This document shows positions 54,757-63,135 of a stretch of DNA of 64,000 bases, in pieces. The position numbers and the translations under genes were made by a program. Origin of the DNA: Fibrobacteraceae bacterium (GTDB lineage Bacteria; Fibrobacterota; Fibrobacteria; Fibrobacterales; Fibrobacteraceae); assembly GCA_017631885.1 (NCBI GenBank), contig JAGBSH010000031.1, positions 1-64,000 on the forward strand, in the 5' to 3' direction. Each line of letters begins with the position of its first letter. The first letter of the stretch is position 1. The notes beneath the pieces were generated by a model, which was not told the origin of the DNA, did not search any database, and saw nothing but the letters and a program-made list of their open reading frames with translations.

Positions 54757-56718
54757 ATGATTGAAAAATTGAAGAATCCATTTGTAGGCATAGCACTTGT
54801 AGCCCTTTTAATACAAACGATTATGTTTGTATTATTTTATAGCTTACCAGACCCACTTGGCCTTTCTTTAGCAGAAATGTTTTCAGGTAAAACAATCTGG
54901 CAAGTGTTTATGGCTTTTGGAGCGATTCTTGTATTAACTGCAATCTTTGCTTTTTTCAAAGCCCCTCGTGCATTAGCTTTATTTTTTGCTTTCTATTTTA
55001 TTTTAGCTATTGCAGATTACGAAGTTTTTAGATTCTCTCACCAACGTTTATCTTATTCTTTTTTACGGACTTATTTTCACATTTCAAATATTACTGACGA
55101 GACAACTATTTCTACTTTAGGAGGCGATTTAAAAGGGACCATTCTTTGGCTTTCGCTTTTATTTTCCACATTAGTAGCGAGCATTTCTTTTATCATCATT
55201 TATACTCTAAAAAAACGCAAATTAAAATCGCTTGGAACTTCTTTTGCTTTTGAAAAATCAAGTAAACGTTTACCTGTTTCTTTTTTCACTTTAGGAATGG
55301 TTTTATCTATTATTCCTCTTGTACTATTTCTTCTAGGGACGCGAGGCATTGTAACCGTTCCAGTAATTAACATGAAAATAGATATGCGTTTCACTTTAGG
55401 AAAACACACATTAACAGCCCCTATTTTACACATTGCTGCCGTTGAAACATTTGAATTCATTAGAGACAATTCGAAAATAACAGACGAACTCATAACTGAT
55501 TTAGATTCTTTTTTACCTGAAGATTTTTCCAAAAATAGACAAAATGCAAAAGAATTTCCTACATACCGCTCTGCCCCTACACACGAATATAAAGCACAAA
55601 AGCCTTACAACATTGTCCTTATTATGGGCGAATCTTATAAAGGCAGAATTTTCAACCAAATGTTACAAGGCGATACAACATTTGCCCCAAACCTTTGGAA
55701 TCTAGCAACTGGAAAATTTTTCACAGAAGGCGGTGGCGGTCTTTGGTTTAAAAATGCTTTTAGTGGAGGCTACCCTACTGTACGCGGGACAATGGCTACT
55801 TATTTAGGATTCCCATCTCACCCCAATAGAGATGTACCTAGTTTTTACGCTTCAAACCATTTTACCGGTTTCCCAGAATTTTTAACAAACTATAAAAAAG
55901 CCTATATGACAGTTTCAAACCCTGTTTTTGACCACACACTTCCTTTTGTAGAAAAATTCTATGGTGAAAACTGGGCTTTCCCTGGTAAAGCAGAAGTAGA
56001 AGGAACTATGGATAGTCTTGGCGTTGATTTAGCATTAAAAACTCTTGAATCATTACCGACAGATTCTCTCTGGTTTTTCTCTTATAATACTATTGCATCT
56101 CACATCCCTTTTTATGGTTATCCAGATTCATTTGCTTCAAAACCAGATGATGCCATGGAACGTTATAAAAATGCTCTTCGTTATACGGATTCTCATTTTG
56201 GCCGATTCCTTTCTGCCCTTTCAAAACGACCCGATTTTAAAAATACCGTTATAATTATTTTAGGAGACCACGATACTCCTGTTGATTCTATTGATTATGC
56301 GGTTCCACAACCTCTTGGAGTTGCAACCACTCAGATTTTTATGGGAATTTTTTCTGCTGATTCGGCTCTCTTTGATTCTCTTGAAATCAGAAACGATGTA
56401 GCTTCACAATTAGACATCGGACCCACCATTTTTGATTTAGCTCAAGTTCGCCCACAAAATCATTTTTGGGGTTACGATTTATTAGCCGAAAAACGCCCTG
56501 AACACCAACCAGCAATTTTCTTTTCTCAAAACGCTTATTACTTAGGCTTTCAAGATTATGTTCTCACAGGTGGCTTAGACAACGAAGATGTCTATAAAGG
56601 CATAAATGGAACATTTACTTTAGCAAAAGATTCTCTTTCGCTTATATGGAAAAAGAAAGCCGTTGGCGCAAGTAAAGTTGTTCGTTCTTTGCTTAGAAAT
56701 GATAAAATGCAACCTTAA
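54757..56718 (+). CDS. LtaS/EptA-type membrane sulfatase-family transferase
   Basis: The 653-residue protein has about five N-terminal membrane segments (to about 215) and a C-terminal alkaline-phosphatase-like domain. Visible are NIVLIMGESYKG (metal Glu), GGYPTVRGTMATYLGF with Thr candidates for the nucleophile, SHIPFYGYP and the metal-binding LGDHDTP. Relatives are lipoteichoic-acid synthase, phosphoethanolamine transferases and phosphoglycerol transferases of glucans. In an outer-membrane organism, transfer of phosphoglycerol or phosphoethanolamine to a surface glycan is the likeliest role and agrees with the neighbouring cytidylyltransferase and LicD. Confidence 0.8.
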   Translation: MIEKLKNPFVGIALVALLIQTIMFVLFYSLPDPLGLSLAEMFSGKTIWQVFMAFGAILVLTAIFAFFKAPRALALFFAFYFILAIADYEVFRFSHQRLSYSFLRTYFHISNITDETTISTLGGDLKGTILWLSLLFSTLVASISFIIIYTLKKRKLKSLGTSFAFEKSSKRLPVSFFTLGMVLSIIPLVLFLLGTRGIVTVPVINMKIDMRFTLGKHTLTAPILHIAAVETFEFIRDNSKITDELITDLDSFLPEDFSKNRQNAKEFPTYRSAPTHEYKAQKPYNIVLIMGESYKGRIFNQMLQGDTTFAPNLWNLATGKFFTEGGGGLWFKNAFSGGYPTVRGTMATYLGFPSHPNRDVPSFYASNHFTGFPEFLTNYKKAYMTVSNPVFDHTLPFVEKFYGENWAFPGKAEVEGTMDSLGVDLALKTLESLPTDSLWFFSYNTIASHIPFYGYPDSFASKPDDAMERYKNALRYTDSHFGRFLSALSKRPDFKNTVIIILGDHDTPVDSIDYAVPQPLGVATTQIFMGIFSADSALFDSLEIRNDVASQLDIGPTIFDLAQVRPQNHFWGYDLLAEKRPEHQPAIFFSQNAYYLGFQDYVLTGGLDNEDVYKGINGTFTLAKDSLSLIWKKKAVGASKVVRSLLRNDKMQP

Positions 56719-56826
56719 TAAAAACTAGTCTTTTTCTTCCTGCAAAAAAGACAGATAAGAAGTAAGTTTTAGGATATAAAACGCACACCAAAAATAAGAC
56801 CCTGAAATAGTTATTTTCTGTTTTTA

Positions 56827-56865
56827 AAGCCATATAAAAAATTTTTATATTTCTTTGTATGGCTT
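56827..56865 (+). promoter_or_regulatory. Inverted repeats covering the start codon of the MMPL gene
   Basis: AAGCCATA (56827-56834) is exactly complementary to TATGGCTT (56858-56865), which contains the ATG at 56859. Inside lies a competing palindrome TATAAAAA/TTTTTATA (56833-56840, 56842-56849). No ribosome-binding site is visible before this ATG. A switch that hides the start codon is possible but unproven. Confidence 0.35.
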
Positions 56866-59447
56866 CTAAAAAATCTTTTTCTGAAAAATTTTCTAATTGG
56901 TACATTCCATTAATTTGCAAACATAAATACAAAGCTCTTCTTTTTTATGTTTTGCTCGCGTTAATCATGGCTTTTCCGATTCTTGTAAAGCCAGGCCTTA
57001 AACTTGACGCAGACCTTTCAAACTTACTTCCAAAAGACACGCCTAGCGTAATAGCTCTCCAAGAATCTTTTGAACGCTTTGGTTCAACAGATCGTTTTAT
57101 GCTTGCGATACAAAGTGAAGACCCAGAACTTGTCGCTGCATTACAAGATTCTATAAGTGCTTATATCCATAAAAACTGGCAAGGCGATTTTGTTTCTACT
57201 CAAGTCGATAATGACAATCAATTTTTCAAAGACAATGCCCTTCTCTATTTACCAGTAGAACACCTTGAAAATCTTCGTGACAACCTTGAAGACGTTCAGA
57301 TGGAAATAGGTAGAAAGAACGGGCCACTTGTTGTTGATTTACTCGCAGATGTAGCTCCTGTTGAAAAGAAAGAACGCGTTTGGTTTGACCCTAACTTGCC
57401 TCACGAATTAGGTCTCCCAGAAGAAGCTATTGGGGCATTTGAATCTTTCTTCAAAAAAAATAATGCTTCTCAAGATACATCTGTAAAAGCTAAAAAAGAA
57501 TGGAACCCTAAAGCCTATTTACCTCCTCATTTAAAAACGCGTTTAATGGGTAGCCCGCCACCAGACAGCACTGGAAAAATTTTATTCAATGGCGTTGTTA
57601 ATGCAAAACTTATTAAGCCATCTACTGACTACGAATTTGTAACGCACATTTTAGCAAGAACCGATTCTTTATTAAGTTATTTCAGTCATAAAACTTATCC
57701 TGTCCCCACTCGCTTTACAGTTGAAGGAACTTATGAAGGTTTAAAAGAAGTTGATGAAGTCGCAAACGATAGTATAATGTCTTTTGGCATAAGCCTTATA
57801 CTTATCATTTTCTTAACCAGTTTCTTCTTCAGAAGCGTTAAAGGCCCTATTCTTGTAACAGCAACCGTTCTTTATGCTTGCTTACCGACACTTGCTTTTA
57901 CAGCTCTTTTCTATGGCAAACTTAATCCATTTACTGTTTTTGTTGCCTCTATTATTTTAGGACTTGGCATTGACTATTCTATCCATATTTTAGGAACAGC
58001 TCAAAAATTGCTCCCTAAATTTGCCACATTAGAAGAAGTTTTAGAAGAAGCTCAAAAGAAAATGTTCAAACCATTTTTCTTAGCAAGTTTCACAACTATT
58101 GCCGCATTCTTAACACTTCTTGTCGCACAATTCAGAGGTTTTTATGAATTTGGCATAGTCGCTTCTTGTGGTGTACTTTTCAGTATGCTCACTTCGCTTC
58201 TTGTTTTACCTGTTTTTATAAAATGTCTAGGTGGTATTCCGCAACCTTCTACTTATAGTTTTTTCCCAAAATCTTGGAACGAAGCTAAAATATTCAAGCT
58301 CTTAAAATACGCAGCAATTATAGGATTTATCCTTGGCGGTGTTTCTATATGGTTTGCCCAACATGTTGACTTTGAACACAACTTAAAAAACTTACGCCGT
58401 GTTTCAACAGCAAACAAAGTTTCTAAAAATAAAATCTCTACAAAAGTCACACGCCCAACAAACCGCGCAGTCACATCAACACCTGCGGCTGTTATGGGAT
58501 CTAAAACAGAGCAACTCGATAAACTTTACGACACTTTAATGTATCGTTTGCGAGTAGACAAAGATTCTGCTTTAGGGAGTTTCTTAACATTAAAATCCTT
58601 TGTCCCTTCACTTTCTGAACAAGAAGAACGTTTAGAGATTATCGAAGAAATTCGTGAACTCGCTAATTACAAAGTCTTTGACCGAGCCGAAGGCGAAGAC
58701 TCTGTAAACATAGCCACATTAAGAATGCTTTCCAAAGTAGATAAACCGTTTACTGCTGAAGACATTCCTAGTTGGACACTAGATTTACTACGAGAAAAAG
58801 ATGGCTCTTATGGTAAAATCGGATTTATCTACGGAGACTTCCCTAGCTGGGATGCAAAAGCATTACAAGACTTCCAAAATCGTTACGGACACTGGAATTT
58901 TGATGGCGAAAAGTTGCGCACTTTCTCATCACAATTTATTCTCTCTGACGTCATAGATTCTGTAAAACAAGATAGTTTCAAATTAGCGTTAATGATAATC
59001 ATTGTCATTATCGGTACACTCATTCTTTCATTCAGAAAACCGAGACGATTTATTGCCGGAAGTATTTCTTTTGGAATGGGAGCCATTCTCACATTAGGCG
59101 TTCTAGGATTTCTCACTTACTTCTTTGATAGCGGGAAAATAAGCATTTACAACGTAATCGTTATCCCGATGACACTTGGAGTCGGCATTGACGCCACCAT
59201 TCATTTAATTTCTGCTTGGCTAAGCGAAAAAAATATGACTTTAAGACAATTAATCGACACCACTGGCCGCAATGTTATGGCAAGTTCAACAACAACTATC
59301 GCTGGATTTGTCGGGTTCTTGTTCACGACACACCTTGGTTTAAAAGGCATAGGAGTTTTAGCTTGCATAGGCATATTCGTATTCCTAATAACAAGCATTA
59401 TTTTCTCTGCTTTCTTATGTGGAACAATCCTCAAAAAGCACGAATAA
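56859..59447 (+). CDS. RND-superfamily (MMPL/HAE3-type) transporter
   Basis: The 862-residue protein has the doubled RND layout: membrane segment 1 (about 26-46), a large external domain (about 50-305), five segments (about 308-460), segment 7 (about 483-505), a second external domain and five more segments to the end. Both halves carry the proton-relay Asp motif: LGLGIDYSIHIL and LGVGIDATIHLI. The opening LDADLSNLLPKDTPSV is typical of MMPL/hopanoid-type exporters. A lipid or hydrophobic cargo is likely. It follows the glycan locus after a 140-base gap and ends in a terminator, so it may be a separate unit. Confidence 0.87.
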   Translation: MASKKSFSEKFSNWYIPLICKHKYKALLFYVLLALIMAFPILVKPGLKLDADLSNLLPKDTPSVIALQESFERFGSTDRFMLAIQSEDPELVAALQDSISAYIHKNWQGDFVSTQVDNDNQFFKDNALLYLPVEHLENLRDNLEDVQMEIGRKNGPLVVDLLADVAPVEKKERVWFDPNLPHELGLPEEAIGAFESFFKKNNASQDTSVKAKKEWNPKAYLPPHLKTRLMGSPPPDSTGKILFNGVVNAKLIKPSTDYEFVTHILARTDSLLSYFSHKTYPVPTRFTVEGTYEGLKEVDEVANDSIMSFGISLILIIFLTSFFFRSVKGPILVTATVLYACLPTLAFTALFYGKLNPFTVFVASIILGLGIDYSIHILGTAQKLLPKFATLEEVLEEAQKKMFKPFFLASFTTIAAFLTLLVAQFRGFYEFGIVASCGVLFSMLTSLLVLPVFIKCLGGIPQPSTYSFFPKSWNEAKIFKLLKYAAIIGFILGGVSIWFAQHVDFEHNLKNLRRVSTANKVSKNKISTKVTRPTNRAVTSTPAAVMGSKTEQLDKLYDTLMYRLRVDKDSALGSFLTLKSFVPSLSEQEERLEIIEEIRELANYKVFDRAEGEDSVNIATLRMLSKVDKPFTAEDIPSWTLDLLREKDGSYGKIGFIYGDFPSWDAKALQDFQNRYGHWNFDGEKLRTFSSQFILSDVIDSVKQDSFKLALMIIIVIIGTLILSFRKPRRFIAGSISFGMGAILTLGVLGFLTYFFDSGKISIYNVIVIPMTLGVGIDATIHLISAWLSEKNMTLRQLIDTTGRNVMASSTTTIAGFVGFLFTTHLGLKGIGVLACIGIFVFLITSIIFSAFLCGTILKKHE

Positions 59448-59453
59448 ACTTTC

Positions 59454-59480
59454 AAACGCTTCTTTCGAGAAGCGTTTTTT
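59454..59480 (+). terminator. Terminator after the MMPL gene
   Basis: AAACGCTTCT and AGAAGCGTTT (59454-59463, 59468-59477) enclose a TTCG loop and continue into a T-run, seven bases after the stop codon. Confidence 0.85.
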
Positions 59481-59718
59481 ATTGTAAGACTCCATTAACA
59501 TTCTAAAAAATATGCGTGTTCCCCGCGCCTAAAATCTTTGGGCAAAAAAATCCCGCGCGGGTCGGGCTGTTGCGTTATCTCGTGCAGCCACATTTTTAGC
59601 AATCAAATCCTTGCGCGGCACTCGTCCGTTCAGCCTCGCTCCCCAAAAAAGTTCCAAAAAAAATCCCGCGAGTCCGAACCCTGACGGGCTTTCCATCCCT
59701 AACACACTTGTTTACACA

Positions 59719-59750
59719 CTTGCCGCAAGCCCCTTGTCACTCGCGATGGA
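59719..59750. repeat. 32-base direct repeat, copy 1
   Basis: Identical to 59851-59882, starting CTTGCCGCAAGCCCC and ending CTCGCGATGGA. The copies lie 132 bases apart. Confidence 0.85.
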
Positions 59751-59788
59751 ACTTGCTCGCGGTTCTTGTCATTGCAAAACGTGCCGCT

Positions 59789-59836
59789 CGGTTCTTGTCA
59801 CTCGCGAGACGTGTAGAATACACGGCGCGGCAATCT
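59789..59836. repeat. 48-base direct repeat, copy 1
   Basis: Matches 60329-60376 with one mismatch; begins CGGTTCTTGTCACTCGCG and ends GCGCGGCAATCT. The copies flank most of the island, 540 bases apart. Confidence 0.85.
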
Positions 59837-59850
59837 ACTCCCACGCATTT

Positions 59851-59882
59851 CTTGCCGCAAGCCCCTTGTCACTCGCGATGGA
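59851..59882. repeat. 32-base direct repeat, copy 2
   Basis: Identical to 59719-59750. The bases after each copy differ (ACTTGC against GTGAAA). Confidence 0.85.
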
Positions 59883-60000
59883 GTGAAAAGATTTTTTTGC
59901 GAAGCCTAAATGTGAGCCTGCCACGAGCCACACTTGTGGCGTGGTGGAGGTAATCTGCTTGCTAGTTCTACACTTGTCCGCAACTTGCCATGCGACTCTT

Positions 60001-60036
60001 GTCATTGCGATGGAACGTAGTGACAGAAGCAATCTC
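60001..60036 (+). repeat. GTCATTGCGA...GCAATCT element, plus orientation, copy 1
   Basis: A 36-base unit sharing its first 14 and last 15 bases with 60134-60169; only the middle seven differ. Ends conserved with a variable centre suggest a mobile or structured element. Confidence 0.75.
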
Positions 60037-60059
60037 CTCACAAGCAACACTTGATTTTT

Positions 60060-60090
60060 GGATTACTTCGCTACGCTCGTAATGACAAAA
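60060..60090 (-). repeat. GTCATTACGA-type element, minus orientation
   Basis: On the minus strand it reads TTTTGTCATTACGAGCG then TAGCGAAGTAATCC, a divergent relative of the neighbouring elements in opposite orientation. Confidence 0.65.
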
Positions 60091-60094
60091 GCCT

Positions 60095-60123
60095 AGATCG
60101 CCGCACTGCGTTCGCGATGACAA
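60095..60123 (-). repeat. GTCATCGCGA-type element, minus orientation
   Basis: On the minus strand it reads TTGTCATCGCGAACGC then AGTGCGGCGATCT. It is nearly identical to 60179-60207, and its right edge can pair with the left edge of the plus-orientation element at 60134. Confidence 0.7.
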
Positions 60124-60133
60124 CCCTGAAATT

Positions 60134-60169
60134 GTCATTGCGATGGAGTGAAACGACAGAAGCAATCTC
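60134..60169 (+). repeat. GTCATTGCGA...GCAATCT element, plus orientation, copy 2
   Basis: Second copy of the 36-base unit at 60001-60036, with a different seven-base centre. Confidence 0.75.
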
Positions 60170-60178
60170 ATTGCCAAC

Positions 60179-60207
60179 AGATCGCCACACTGCGTTCGCG
60201 ATGACAA
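60179..60207 (-). repeat. GTCATCGCGA-type element, minus orientation, copy 2
   Basis: One mismatch from 60095-60123. A further partial copy sharing ACTGCGTTCGCGATGACAA follows directly at 60213-60231. Confidence 0.7.
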
Positions 60208-60328
60208 TTCGTACTGCGTTCGCGATGACAACTTGTTATTAGATGGCCACGAGGCGCAAGGCCTCTCGCCCTGACAAGTCACACTCCTTTCACCATGACA
60301 CCCTAGAATTTGCCGCGATTCTTGCCCA

Positions 60329-60376
60329 CGGTTCTTGTCACTCGCGAGACGTGTAGAATACACAGCGCGGCAATCT
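60329..60376. repeat. 48-base direct repeat, copy 2
   Basis: Matches 59789-59836 with a single G-to-A difference. Confidence 0.85.
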
Positions 60377-60474
60377 CATCGCTTAAAAAGTATTACAATG
60401 ATTTCAGTTGCCGTACAAAAAAGAAATGCGGTTAATAAACAGCAAATCAGCTCTCATCATTGTAGACAAAACAC

Positions 60475-60506
60475 AAAAAACAGCTACTGACGTAGCCGTT
60501 TTTTTT
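60475..60506 (-). terminator. Terminator after the DASS transporter gene
   Basis: On the minus strand ACGGCTAC and GTAGCTGT form a stem with one mismatch and a four-base loop, followed by six T, starting about 20 bases after the stop at 60525. A-runs and T-runs on both sides could let it act in both directions. Confidence 0.7.
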
Positions 60507-60524
60507 ACAAATTCCAAAATTTGC

Positions 60525-62123
60525 TTAGTTTGCTGCAGGAATTACAGAAGAATCCATAACCTTTGCTGTATCAGCAAGAACTGCTTCTGAAACAGGCACT
60601 ACTGTATCTTTTGCAGGTTCTGCAGGAACTTCCTTAACTGTTTCAACAACTGCTGCTTTTTCAACAACTGTTTCTGGTTTCTTCACTTGTTCGCCAAAGA
60701 AATTGATTTTTGCAAGGAAGAACATCATTACATAAGCAATAGCCAAACCAAGGATACCCATTACGATACCTGTTTTAGCCATACCATTAGTATCAGTATA
60801 ACCAGTTGCATGAGCAAGAGCGTTAGGAGGAGTTGAAATAGGAAGGCTCATACCAAGAGAGCTAGCAAAAGCAACGGCTACGAGAAGAGCAGTTACACCA
60901 CCAATTGGAGCAAGTGTATCGGCGCAAGCCACACCAACAGCTGCAAGAATTGGAACAAGCAAGCTAGCAGTAGATGTGTGACTCATAAAGTTAGCCATAA
61001 GTAAGCAGATAACACCACAACCAACCATAAGAACCATTGGTGACCACTGATCAAATGGAATAGCACCAATCAAATGAGCAGCAAGACCTGTCTTTTGAAG
61101 CCCTACGCCAAGAGCAAAACCACCAGCAACAAGCCACAAAACGTCCCAGCTCATTTCATTTAAATCTTTCTTTGTAATAATTCCTGTCAAAGCAAAAACT
61201 GCCATAGGAATCATAGCAATCGCATTATCATTAATTCCATGAACATTTTTGCCTGTTACCCATAAAACAACACAAAGAGCAAATGTTACATACACAGTAA
61301 TAGCACGTGGACTTGTATCAAATTTTCCAGCACCTTCAATATTTAAAATCATTTCCTTCATCTTGATAGGATAAATTTTAAGCAAAAGCACCCAGGCAAT
61401 AGCCATAAGAATGATAACATAAGGAATACCAAACATCATCCATTGACCAAATGAAACTTGGAAGCCAGCTTCATTCAAAGCACCAAGAGCAATAGCGTTT
61501 GGAGGAGTTCCAATTGGAGTTCCCATACCGCCAATATTAGCACCAAGTGGAATAGCCAAAGCAAAAGCAGCTTTACCACGGTCATCAGCGTCAAAAAGTT
61601 TTAACACTGGAGCTAGAATAGCAAGCATCATTGCTGCTGTTGCGGTGTTACTCATAAACATGGAGAACACAGCCGTAATCATCATAAGCCCAAGAAGTAC
61701 CATTTTCGGATTTTTACCGAATGGTTTCAAAAGCACTCGAGCTAAATTCAAATCCAAACGATACTTTGTAGCGGCTGCGGCTAAGAAGAACCCACCAAGG
61801 AAAAGCATAATGATTGGATTTGCAAAAGTTCCCATAATGTCTTTATGGCTAACAGCTTTCACGCCTTCAACCTTAAACATTGCGAGAGAAGAATCCGAAA
61901 CGGTTAAAATCATCAAAACGATAACCAAAACGGAGGTTGACCAGATTGGGAATGGTTGAAGAATCCAGAAAAGAGCCGCCATAATAAAGATGGCAATAAC
62001 TCGGATTTCTATTGGATTCAATGCATTTGCCCCGTTGATTCCCAATGATTCATACGGGATATAAAGAGCTACAATCGCAAGAATTGAAGCAATAAGTAAT
62101 TTTATGAATTTTGCTTTTGTCAT
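60525..62123 (-). CDS. DASS/SLC13-family dicarboxylate transporter with unusual C-terminal tail
   Basis: The 532-residue protein has about 11-12 membrane segments and both sodium/substrate signatures: MSNTATAAMML with GTPIGTPPNAIALG in the first half and SHTSTASLLVP with STPPNALAHATG in the second. DASS proteins carry succinate, fumarate, malate or citrate, by sodium symport or by exchange. In a succinate-producing fermenter, export or exchange of C4-dicarboxylates is plausible. The last 60 residues are hydrophilic and rich in Val, Glu, Ala and Pro (VEKAAVVETVKEVPAEPA), which the family normally lacks. AGGAATTATT precedes the ATG. Confidence 0.9.
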   Translation of the reverse strand: MTKAKFIKLLIASILAIVALYIPYESLGINGANALNPIEIRVIAIFIMAALFWILQPFPIWSTSVLVIVLMILTVSDSSLAMFKVEGVKAVSHKDIMGTFANPIIMLFLGGFFLAAAATKYRLDLNLARVLLKPFGKNPKMVLLGLMMITAVFSMFMSNTATAAMMLAILAPVLKLFDADDRGKAAFALAIPLGANIGGMGTPIGTPPNAIALGALNEAGFQVSFGQWMMFGIPYVIILMAIAWVLLLKIYPIKMKEMILNIEGAGKFDTSPRAITVYVTFALCVVLWVTGKNVHGINDNAIAMIPMAVFALTGIITKKDLNEMSWDVLWLVAGGFALGVGLQKTGLAAHLIGAIPFDQWSPMVLMVGCGVICLLMANFMSHTSTASLLVPILAAVGVACADTLAPIGGVTALLVAVAFASSLGMSLPISTPPNALAHATGYTDTNGMAKTGIVMGILGLAIAYVMMFFLAKINFFGEQVKKPETVVEKAAVVETVKEVPAEPAKDTVVPVSEAVLADTAKVMDSSVIPAAN

Positions 62124-62317
62124 AATAATTCCTAGTTTTTATACATAAGCGTCCCAAGTTTAAAAAAAAAAGCCTTTCTTGTAAATAATTTTTATTCATT
62201 ATTTTTTCTTATTCTGGACGACTTATCTTTGTAAGTACAGAATTCTAAACAAATAACTCCATTATCCCTTTGCTTTTTTTTGTAAAAAACGTTAGAAAAT
62301 GATATATTTGGTAAATA

Positions 62318-63130
62318 ATGCGTTTTATCCACCCTTTAATCATATTTTTAGCCATTTGTTTGATTGCTTTGGCTTTTAAGTTTTTACAACCTCTCCCAAA
62401 CACTGGGACAGATACTTCTTTTTTGCCAAAACCTCAATATGTCAAAATTCTTTCGGCAGGACACCACGCAACCGCATCGGGTTTATTTTGGATAAAAGGC
62501 TTAATCGGGCTTGGAGACAGCTATTTAACAGGTAAAGAATATGCTTACTTAGGCCATGTCGGAGAACTAGCTACAAGTTTAGATAGTCTTTTTTACACTC
62601 CTTATTATTTTGTAGGCGGAGTGGTTCCTATTCAATCTAAAGACACGTCTGATTATTCTGTAATGCGTAGGGCAACAAGAGTATTCCCTGAAGATTGGCG
62701 CCTTGCTCTCTATTTTGCAATTAGGCTTGCTAATGGCCCTTACCAACAAAACGCCGAAGCTGCAGATGTCATGCGCCGCTATGCTAATTCAACTGACACC
62801 ACAATGCCTAAACATGTTAAAACTATTTACAGGACTTTTGAATTGGGAGCAATGAAAACAGAAATTGCTTTGACTACCGTTTTAGAAGATTGTACCAATC
62901 CTGCTTTTGCTTCTTTTAAAAGTAGTATGCAAACAAGAACTCAGCGAATTCTCGGTTACAATCCAAGAATAAAGAATGACACTCTTGAAATAATTGGCAA
63001 TTGGATTGAAAATGTTATGGACAGAAAAGTCCACCCTAGGGAAGCTTATGAAGCGTTATTGAAATTAAAACGCTCTACAGACTCTACAACAGCAAAAACA
63101 AATCCAGATTCAAGCAATACGCTTAATTAA
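62318..63130 (+). CDS. Membrane-anchored hypothetical protein
   Basis: The 270-residue protein has an N-terminal membrane segment (about 5-24) and a mostly helical soluble part. The block YVKILSAGHHATASGLFWIKGLIGLGD, then LATSLDSLFYTPYYFVGG resembles a group of uncharacterised TPR-like proteins that begin with a membrane anchor and a SxGxxxxxxxxxWI motif. A Ser/Thr-rich tail follows. No function can be assigned. The ATG has GGTAAAT just upstream. It converges with the last gene, five bases between the stops. Confidence 0.65.
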   Translation: MRFIHPLIIFLAICLIALAFKFLQPLPNTGTDTSFLPKPQYVKILSAGHHATASGLFWIKGLIGLGDSYLTGKEYAYLGHVGELATSLDSLFYTPYYFVGGVVPIQSKDTSDYSVMRRATRVFPEDWRLALYFAIRLANGPYQQNAEAADVMRRYANSTDTTMPKHVKTIYRTFELGAMKTEIALTTVLEDCTNPAFASFKSSMQTRTQRILGYNPRIKNDTLEIIGNWIENVMDRKVHPREAYEALLKLKRSTDSTTAKTNPDSSNTLN

Positions 63131-63135
63131 AAAAT

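Larger units (their letters stand above)
59481..60524. repeat. Non-coding island of GC-rich sequence and interspersed repeats
   Basis: About one kilobase between the converging MMPL and DASS genes holds no convincing gene. The first part (59521-59700) is GC-rich with two copies of a CCCGCG block next to A-runs. The rest is a mosaic of short repeats, several of the form GTCATTGCGA...GAAGCAATCT or its reverse complement, a type of dispersed intergenic element seen in several bacterial phyla. Short open frames here lack ribosome sites and are built from repeat units. Base composition clearly differs from the AT-rich flanks. Confidence 0.7.

Noticed and set aside
56730-56755. GTCTTTTT / AAAAAGAC stem after the LtaS-like gene as a terminator
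   Set aside because: No T-run follows the right arm on the plus strand.
59611-60363. Several overlapping open frames of 60-130 codons in the repeat island
   Set aside because: They are in all orientations, consist of repeated DNA units, lack ribosome sites and show no protein-like composition.
59700-60380. Repeat island as a CRISPR array
   Set aside because: Repeat units differ in length and orientation and spacing is irregular.
60408-60590. Short plus-strand frame before the DASS gene end
   Set aside because: It runs through the terminator hairpin and into the opposite gene's 3' end; no ribosome site.
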